From assembly GCA_037903475.1 (NCBI GenBank), contig JBAJFG010000039.1, forward strand, positions 124,001-188,000: DNA of 64,000 nt, given 5' to 3'. A program made the translations under genes and the position numbers. Of this stretch, positions 60,701 through 64,000 are shown piece after piece. The number at the start of each line of letters is the position of its first letter. Position 1 is the first letter of the stretch. This DNA comes from Ancylostoma caninum. Taxonomy: Eukaryota; Nematoda; Chromadorea; Rhabditida; Ancylostomatidae. The notes under the pieces were generated by a model. It did no database searches. It was not told the origin of the DNA and saw nothing but the letters and a program-made list of their open reading frames with translations.

Positions 60701-63700
60701 ATTGGACTCTAACAAATGCTCTAATTCAACGAGCCAAAATATAAAATGCCAAGCGTCGCATAGGGCTGACTCCGCCCCTCGTGGAAAGGACACCTGCCAG
60801 CTGAGACTCACCAGACCAAGACAAAAAAAGGTTGACGACGTCCTTCTTTGTGACAAAATGCAGCTAACGGCACTTCGTCAAATTGCTGCGAGCCATATTT
60901 GAGAAGACAGGACATGAGGGCTGAGGGCTTAAATAGGGATGTTGTAAACCCTAAACCTAGCGTAATGCGAAAGTATGGCACCATGGTTCGTGCAAGTATT
61001 GTCCCATCTCTCCTCAGGGAGTGAGCTAATGGATCTTGTCCAGGTAGACATGTAATAAATCCACGAAAAATGCTAGATCTTAGTAATTTGCCAGAGATGC
61101 AAGTTTTTTTCCTACCAGTCGCCTTGGTTAAAAGTAAACGCGCTTTGGATTACGTGACTCTTCCAGGGCCTGCGTGCACCATTAAAGTTACCCAGGGTGA
61201 ACGCATTGACACCATGTTAACAATGGGTAAGTTGGTGAGGTGTTAGCAGATTTACCCTGGGAAAGCAATGGAATCACGTAAAACTTAAGTTCAATGTCAT
61301 AAACAAGTGAAGCGAAGCGCTGTGGAGTCGGAAATTGTCATCTTTGAGGTTTCCCTCTTTAAAAAATTGGTCTCGGGCCTTTTCCTTCATAGAATTAGGT
61401 GAGGAGAATGAATTGAAAATAATATTTATAATATGGCTAGAAAAAGGCAGACCGAGAGAATATTTACTGGAAAATTTGAGAAAATTTCCTTGGATCACTT
61501 GAATTTAATAGAGTAAAATTGAGAATAGAAAAGATTTCCGCATGAGAGGCGCAAGAAAGAGGCACCGTTCCTAGGAAGAGGAGGTCGGGAAATTCCCCGG
61601 AAAAGGGTAGGGACCAACAAAGGAGGAGTAACGAGAGAATAGGGGGTGTGCCCCCCTGAAAGCGAGGCGAACAACCAAAATTTGTGTACGAATGTTGGAG
61701 CTTGAACGAAGCATTGTTGAAAGTAGGTGTTCGAAAAAAAGTAAAAAAGTAAGAAAATAAAAATTAACACGAGGCAAGTGGTGTTTTTCCGAGAGGGGAA
61801 TAATTCAAATTTTACCTAGTTTCTAGCAAAAATCTCTGAAAAATCCACTTATCCCTAAGCTAAGAGGCCTACCCCCCGGGAAACCACTAAGACTAATGAG
61901 TGAAACTTCCCACAGAGGCAGTGATCTTCTTCATTCCACTATAACCAGTACTCCCAGGGAACGGATGAAACAGAGCGGTGGGACACCGAACCAGCAGAAC
62001 GTGTTTTTCTGGGAACTGCCGGCAGAGTGACACTCGCCAGCAACTCAATTACGTTTTGCTCCACTTTCTTCTGGACGCGAGGACATCCTGGGTACAAGTG
62101 ATCCTGCCGTTGTCCGGTTTGTTCTTAGTATCTGAGGGGAATCAGCCTCATCTAATCACAACTGGACCTATCGTGGATCACTTCCGTTTTTTGTGGATGA
62201 TGTCAAAGAAACCGCGGTAATCCACGCAGATGAGCGCTGCGGTTCCTAGATCGCTTGCGTCCACAGCGGGATTTATGAATGTTCCCGAGATTATTTGATT
62301 TTTTCCTCGAAAAACAGGTTGTAGGATTAAAAATCCCTATACTATCCCCTGATCTGGTAAGGTAGAGCTATCTCTGAGCTATAAGTACTGTAATCTATCT
62401 AAGTTAATCAGACTTCAATAGTTACTTAAACATTCTCCCATGTTCCCAACGATGCGCCAAACTACACCCCGAGAAAAGAGCAGAATTCGACGGTCATTTT
62501 CGCTTCTAGGTCAGGCAAGCGTAGAAAAGGCCCCCAACCTACAGATGTTCCGGAACAATCAGTATAATCCGTGCCTGTTAAGGAAGCCTGACAATAGGGC
62601 CGATTGCGACAATGTCCACTCTGAGTCATCTACCCAACGAAGCGCCAAATTACACCCTTTAAACTGAGTTATTCCTCAGAGTTTTGCTTCTGAGCCAGGT
62701 AGTTGGTGCGAAATGGCTAATTGCTCGTGGATATTCTCACAAGATTGGTGGCAACCGGTGTCTGATAGAAATAGAAGCCAGTAAACACACCAGCCACTTT
62801 GTGCCATGTACTCGACGAAGCGCCAGACTACACTGTCAAAAAATGAGGAGCAGAACCGACCATTAACAATGTGGTGTTTTTTTGCACATCAGTAACTACA
62901 GTCGAATCAATGTATAAAGTTTTTATTTTGTGGATTTTGCCTAAGAAACTAGCCAATTTTGCATTAGATTTCTGTAGTTTCTCCGACGATACTCCAACTT
63001 ACACTGGATGAACTAGGCACTCATGAATAGTTTTGCTTCTGAGCCAGGCATGCCCTGTGCAAAGCCACGGATGCTCTCGGACAATCAGTAACCTTCGGGA
63101 CCTAATGAGGGTTATATAGCAGACAATGCCAGTTTCCACATTACCCTTTGTGCCATCGACCCAACGAGGCGCCAACTGACACTCATTAAACAGCCGGCCG
63201 TGCAGAAAGTTGTCTGTTTTCCGTTTCTCTGTGTTGAACGGAAATCAATTTAATGCATAAAGTTGCAAATGAGACATTCGCGAGCTACCATTTGGCTTTT
63301 GGAGGGTGTAATTTGGCGCATCGTCGGATTTTATTGGGAGAGATGCGCATCTGCGAGCGCTTGTCTTTCTCGCAGCAGCAAATCAATGTAGTGTTAAGAA
63401 AGTTGATGATACTTTTGAACAAATAAACCATATATAATAACGACAATTAAAAAATAAATATTATAATTAGGTAATTGATTGGATAGGGAAAGCCTTTTGC
63501 TGTGCCGGAAAAGAAATGAGCTTTCAGTCGTTGTTCAGAAGTGCAAAACGTCTCAAAAGCCATATTGCCTTCAAATACCACCTCCTAGTCCTCTCCTAAA
63601 TGGAATATTCCCAAGACGCCTACGAAACAAATAGTTTCCCACGCTGTCGTGGGGCGTCGCCCAGATCTGTGTTGTTTTTTCGTTGTTGCATCGTGAATTT

Positions 63701-64000
63701 GCATTTGAATGCTGCCAGTCATCTGGACGCTGTGAACTGGTTTGGCTTCCTCGTTTCTTCACAAGCATACAACAGAAGCGCATAGCAATCTCACCGCGAA
63801 CTCAATTCCGCAAAGAAGCAGCAATGGCAGAAATCACGTGTGGAAGGAGGGAGAGAAAGGGAGGAAATGAGGAGAAAGAAAGGGAAAGACTCACCTTGTA
63901 AAGTTTCCTGATCGCTTCTATCAAGGCACCGAAGAGACGCTGCTTGGCTAGCTGGTCCTGCTCGCACTGACGAACTTCTCGTGGGGAGACGACGTCCACT
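15783..64000 (-). CDS. grdn-1: Girdin/CCDC88 family HOOK and coiled-coil protein, 5' end beyond the window
   Basis: Girdin-family proteins carry a HOOK domain, a very long dimeric coiled coil and a variable tail. They tie membranes, cilia and polarity cues to actin and microtubules; the C. elegans member GRDN-1 acts in amphid dendrite/glia morphogenesis and ciliary base organisation. I place 36 exons (about 1,475 codons with the cassette exon). Family landmarks match in order: VLLLLGCAVQ in the HOOK domain, SDARxxxxxRDELD-like KDARAAKNLRDELD, LREDLVTEK, DHDRLQNLHDLL and KEKLEEKIMDQY at the end of the coiled coil. The stop is at 15783-15785. Exon phases agree throughout, except that the join between the exons at 18676 and 17214 is unresolved and the donor at 20196 is a choice. 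The start codon is beyond 64000. I do not recognise the mammalian G-protein-activating (GBA) motif in the tail. Confidence 0.92.
16810..16856. repeat. CCAAT-box inverted repeat, copy B
   Basis: The arms 16810-16826 (GAGCTCTGTTATTGGCC) and 16840-16856 (GCCAATCATAGAGCTC and neighbour) are inverted around a 13-base loop. The element lies in the intron between girdin tail exons and just after a GGGGCGGTGTG block like the flank of copy A. Confidence 0.7.
19448..19530. repeat. CCAAT-box inverted repeat, copy C
   Basis: The arms AGCTTTGTGATTGGTC (19448-19463) and GACCAATCACTGAGCT (19477-19492) form a 16-bp stem with two mismatches. The distal end GCTCCACATC (19521-19530) is identical to the end of copy A. 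Confidence 0.7.
21878..24690 (-). other. Girdin intron of 2.8 kb
   Basis: It holds the 35-bp inverted-repeat element (22524-23451) and the segment around 24585-24690 that recurs at 54848-54977. Open frames here have no supported coding content. Confidence 0.6.
22524..23451. repeat. Element bounded by a perfect 35-bp inverted repeat
   Basis: 22524-22558 and 23417-23451 are exact reverse complements (AATATTAGGTCGTCAAGTAT followed by GAAATGTCTGATTTT). They are separated by 858 bp, in the girdin intron between exons 24691-24828 and 21732-21877. The perfect match suggests recent insertion or gene conversion. No transposase frame is visible between them, so it is probably non-autonomous. Confidence 0.75.
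24585..24712. repeat. Segment duplicated at 54848-54977, overlapping a girdin splice donor
   Basis: The shared blocks, in order on plus, are CCCAT(C/T)TCTTAGC, AATCCATGATC, CTGGTAAATC, ACATAGCCA(G/A), and (G)AACGAAC(C/T)CTATG. The segment runs across the donor of exon 24691-24828 into its intron. Confidence 0.65.
26020..31206 (-). other. Girdin intron of 5.2 kb
   Basis: Mostly AT-rich. It contains several TTCGAATATTCGAA-type palindromes (28148, 28308, 28712), a GAGTGAGT run at about 29143-29162, and a CpG-rich exon-like island at 29243-29349. The frames on either side are both phase 0, so no exon is required here. Confidence 0.6.
31207..35097 (-). other. Girdin exon block 3: central coiled coil
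   Basis: Exons: 34957-35097, 34742-34898, 34557-34688, 34272-34496, 34053-34214, 33324-33476, 33134-33267, 31614-31695, 31207-31314. All join in phase. The protein is continuous coiled coil with glutamate, glutamine, arginine and leucine heptads, e.g. ELEQLKAELEEREKQFSENR and LREDLVTEKSKGAELVSRLR, the latter close to the vertebrate sequence. The 33324 exon has a short less helical stretch (CAAVALNGGK) that could be a hinge. The coding DNA is clearly more GC-rich than the flanking introns. Confidence 0.88.
35098..37834 (-). other. Girdin intron of 2.7 kb
   Basis: AT-rich sequence with no exon required by phase (phase 2 on both sides). I see no RNA gene or clear repeat family in it. Confidence 0.5.
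37835..39441 (-). other. Girdin exon block 2: first part of the coiled coil
   Basis: Exons: 39348-39441, 39159-39219, 38980-39072, 38379-38465, 38144-38227, 37990-38064, 37835-37926. All junctions are in phase and the ORF is open across each exon. Heptad-patterned, charged sequence predominates, for example ELSAKNAELRKLRKE, INELTDELEACEAE, LKDERIELVKDARAAKNLRD and LDRLDKLERENSHL. These match the start of the vertebrate girdin coiled coil in order. Introns here are short to medium (about 130-700 nt) and one of them holds a TTACCC-type MITE (38670-38774). Confidence 0.88.
38670..38774. repeat. TTACCC-type MITE, copy 1
   Basis: It has perfect 13-bp terminal inverted repeats, TAATTGAGATTAC at 38670-38682 and its complement at 38762-38774. 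The interior resembles the copies at 40149 and 61187 (ACCCA(T/G)GGTGA near one end, GTTGA next, ATGGGTA in the centre). It lies in a girdin intron. Confidence 0.8.
40149..40241. repeat. TTACCC-type MITE, copy 2
   Basis: The ends GATTACCCAGGGTGAACGTG and the inverted AACACATTTACCCTGGGGTA (about 40217-40238) pair over about 20 bases with few mismatches. It lies in a girdin intron. Confidence 0.8.
41004..44471. repeat. Three copies of a short GTACAAAG repeat
   Basis: The core GTACAAAG(A/G)GT(A/G)CTG(G/T) with a downstream TGGAATCC(T/A)GG block occurs at about 41004-41052, 44317-44363 and (less complete) 44433-44471. All are in girdin introns. The family boundaries are not clear. Confidence 0.55.
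43509..48221 (-). other. Girdin intron of 4.7 kb
   Basis: It contains the tRNA-Tyr gene (45084-45165), two GTACAAAG repeats, and a CpG-rich stretch at about 46600-46870 that carries a 225-codon open frame on minus (46273-46950). That frame has no recognisable domain and ends inside low-complexity sequence, so I do not call it a gene. The CpG-rich part could be an alternative promoter. Confidence 0.5.
45084..45165 (-). tRNA. tRNA-Tyr (anticodon GTA) with a 10-nt intron
   Basis: The 82-nt gene folds as a cloverleaf. The acceptor arms CCGTCGA and TCGACGG pair perfectly, the A box reads TAGCTCAGTTGG and the B box GGTTCGAATCC. The anticodon GTA is at 45132-45130. A 10-nt intron (about 45128-45119) follows position 37, the usual intron site of eukaryotic tRNA-Tyr. 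A TTTT run six bases past the 3' end (45076-45079) would terminate RNA polymerase III. The gene lies in a girdin intron on the same strand. Confidence 0.95.
48222..48314 (-). other. Candidate cassette exon inserting 31 residues in the girdin HOOK domain
   Basis: It is 93 nt long, starts and ends in phase 1, is preceded by TCTTCTCCCGCAG and followed by the strong donor GTGAGT. It would add TLQLLLAEFGHPVKLVIGDE and neighbours between the NPRP and DVSGEEL segments. Skipping it joins 59389-59458 directly to 43366-43508 in frame and gives the ungapped family alignment. It could therefore be an alternatively spliced, lineage-specific insert, or a chance open segment with good splice sites. Confidence 0.6.
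48802..49811. repeat. Degenerate array of seven GC-box repeats spaced about 160 bp
   Basis: The core GTGCRRCGNARGCCACGCCC, often followed by CTTT or ATTT, occurs at 48802, 48956, 49106, 49276, 49456, 49600 and 49783, all in the same orientation. Intervals are about 154, 150, 170, 180, 144 and 183 bp. Sequence between the cores is only weakly alike. Two more copies are at 14853 and 15187. The CCACGCCC block matches the CACCC/GC-box type sites bound by SP/KLF zinc-finger proteins. Confidence 0.75.
52098..52427. repeat. TTACCC-type MITE fragments
   Basis: TTTACCCTGGGTAAT (52123-52137), CTACGGGTAATG (about 52277) and AACACGTTTACCCTGTGCAA with TCTCAAT (52399-52424) are end-type sequences of the family. 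The arrangement looks like two or more broken or nested copies. Confidence 0.55.
53029..53074. repeat. GC-rich 46-base hairpin
   Basis: The outer arms CAGCCGCGGGCCTC and GAGGCCCGCGGCTG pair perfectly over 14 bp. After a two-base bulge, the inner arms ATGGCG and CGCCAT pair around a GCGG loop. It is one of the most stable simple hairpins in the window and sits in a CpG-rich block inside the 11-kb girdin intron. On the minus strand it contains a tiny open frame starting ATGGCGCCGC. Confidence 0.85.
54848..54977. repeat. Second copy of the segment at 24585-24712
   Basis: Same order and orientation as the first copy, with roughly three quarters of positions matching by eye over about 110 bases. 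It lies in the 11-kb girdin intron, far from any exon. Confidence 0.65.
60031..60412. repeat. TGAA/ATTC tetranucleotide array, about 380 bp
   Basis: Repeated GAATGAAT units are interrupted by GGGTGAAT, GGATGAAT and GGCGAAT variants. Two minus-strand open frames encoding repeated FIHS are a consequence of the 4-base period and are not genes. Shorter arrays of the same unit are at about 25000-25036 and 39806-39844. A separate AAATA run is at about 59893-59919. Confidence 0.95.
61187..61264. repeat. TTACCC-type MITE, copy 3
   Basis: It begins GTTACCCAGGGTGAACGCAT and ends with the inverted AGATTTACCCTGGGAAA. It is the same family as 40149-40241, with the central ATGGGTAAG retained. Confidence 0.75.
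62449..63327. repeat. Degenerate tandem repeat with a period near 178 bp
   Basis: The core CRACGANGCGCCAAAYTACAC recurs at about 62449, 62635, 62812, 62984 and 63163, and in inverted orientation at about 63302-63327. An isolated copy is at 60531. A second shared block, GCTTCTGAGCCAGG, is at 62687 and 63046. The regular spacing points to an old tandem array rather than chance. Confidence 0.7.

Larger units (their letters stand above)
59459..63894 (-). other. Girdin intron of 4.4 kb
   Basis: It is phase 0 on both sides. It contains the TGAA tetranucleotide array (60031-60412), a TTACCC MITE (61187-61264) and the repeat with period near 178 bp (62449-63327). Next to the exon at 59389 there are two palindromic ATCAGCTGAT sites (about 59530-59557). 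Confidence 0.6.
41548..64000 (-). other. Girdin exon block 1: HOOK domain and following linker
   Basis: Exons in order of translation: 63895-64000 (open at the window edge), 59389-59458, 48222-48314 (optional, see its own entry), 43366-43508, 41725-41862, 41548-41632. The residues QRLFGALIEAIRKLYK, then RQLIVLSPPDILAIVRNP, then EELNKFVLLLLGCAVQ follow the vertebrate girdin HOOK core without gaps when the 48222 exon is left out. HYPHENATED motifs aside, IDHIEKLVEQRDSYAQ matches the helix that ends the HOOK region. The 70-nt exon at 59389 is essential to the frame: exon 63895 ends in phase 0, and the 48222 and 43366 exons both begin in phase 1. The last exon of the block is a serine-rich linker into the coiled coil. 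Confidence 0.88.

Overview
This is eukaryotic genomic DNA, most likely from a clade V (strongylid-like) nematode. I infer this from several 50-70 nt introns mixed with very long ones, T-rich introns ending in TTTCAG, TTGCAG or TTTAG, dense small inverted-repeat elements, an intron-bearing tRNA-Tyr, and two protein genes of animal cytoskeletal families. No bacterial operon, CRISPR array or viral gene is visible. The species is not determined.

Layout. Positions 1-3263 hold a foldback element at the left edge and no gene I can prove. A plus-strand formin (FH3-like N-terminus, proline-rich FH1, FH2) runs from about 3264 to 12618 in at least 26 exons; its start codon was not found. A 3.2 kb repeat-rich spacer follows. 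The rest of the window, 15783 to beyond 64000 on the minus strand, is one gene: a girdin/CCDC88 family protein (grdn-1 ortholog) with an N-terminal HOOK domain, a long coiled coil ending in the family signature EKLEEKIMDQY, and a proline-rich tail. I place 36 exons for it, and all but two junctions agree in codon phase. Its introns are large: 11.1 kb (or 15.9 kb if a cassette exon is skipped), 5.2, 4.7 and 4.4 kb. They contain a tRNA-Tyr gene, at least five small repeat families, and a long TGAA-type tetranucleotide array.

The two genes converge tail to tail. Formins nucleate and elongate actin filaments. Girdin proteins link actin, membranes, cell polarity and, in nematodes, glial or dendrite organisation and cilia. 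The pairing is thematically neat, but nothing in the sequence shows co-regulation.

The strongest unusual features are: (1) a symmetric 93-nt exon that would insert 31 residues in the middle of the HOOK domain and can be skipped without changing frame; (2) an FH1 region built from exons that are nearly all phase 1-1, so the number of profilin-binding proline tracts could be tuned by splicing; (3) tandem PPxY motifs and a possible PDZ-ligand C-terminus in the girdin tail; (4) several apparently uncatalogued repeat families, including an array of GC-box-like motifs spaced about 160 bp and a separate repeat with a period near 178 bp. I did not find a clearly novel multi-gene system.
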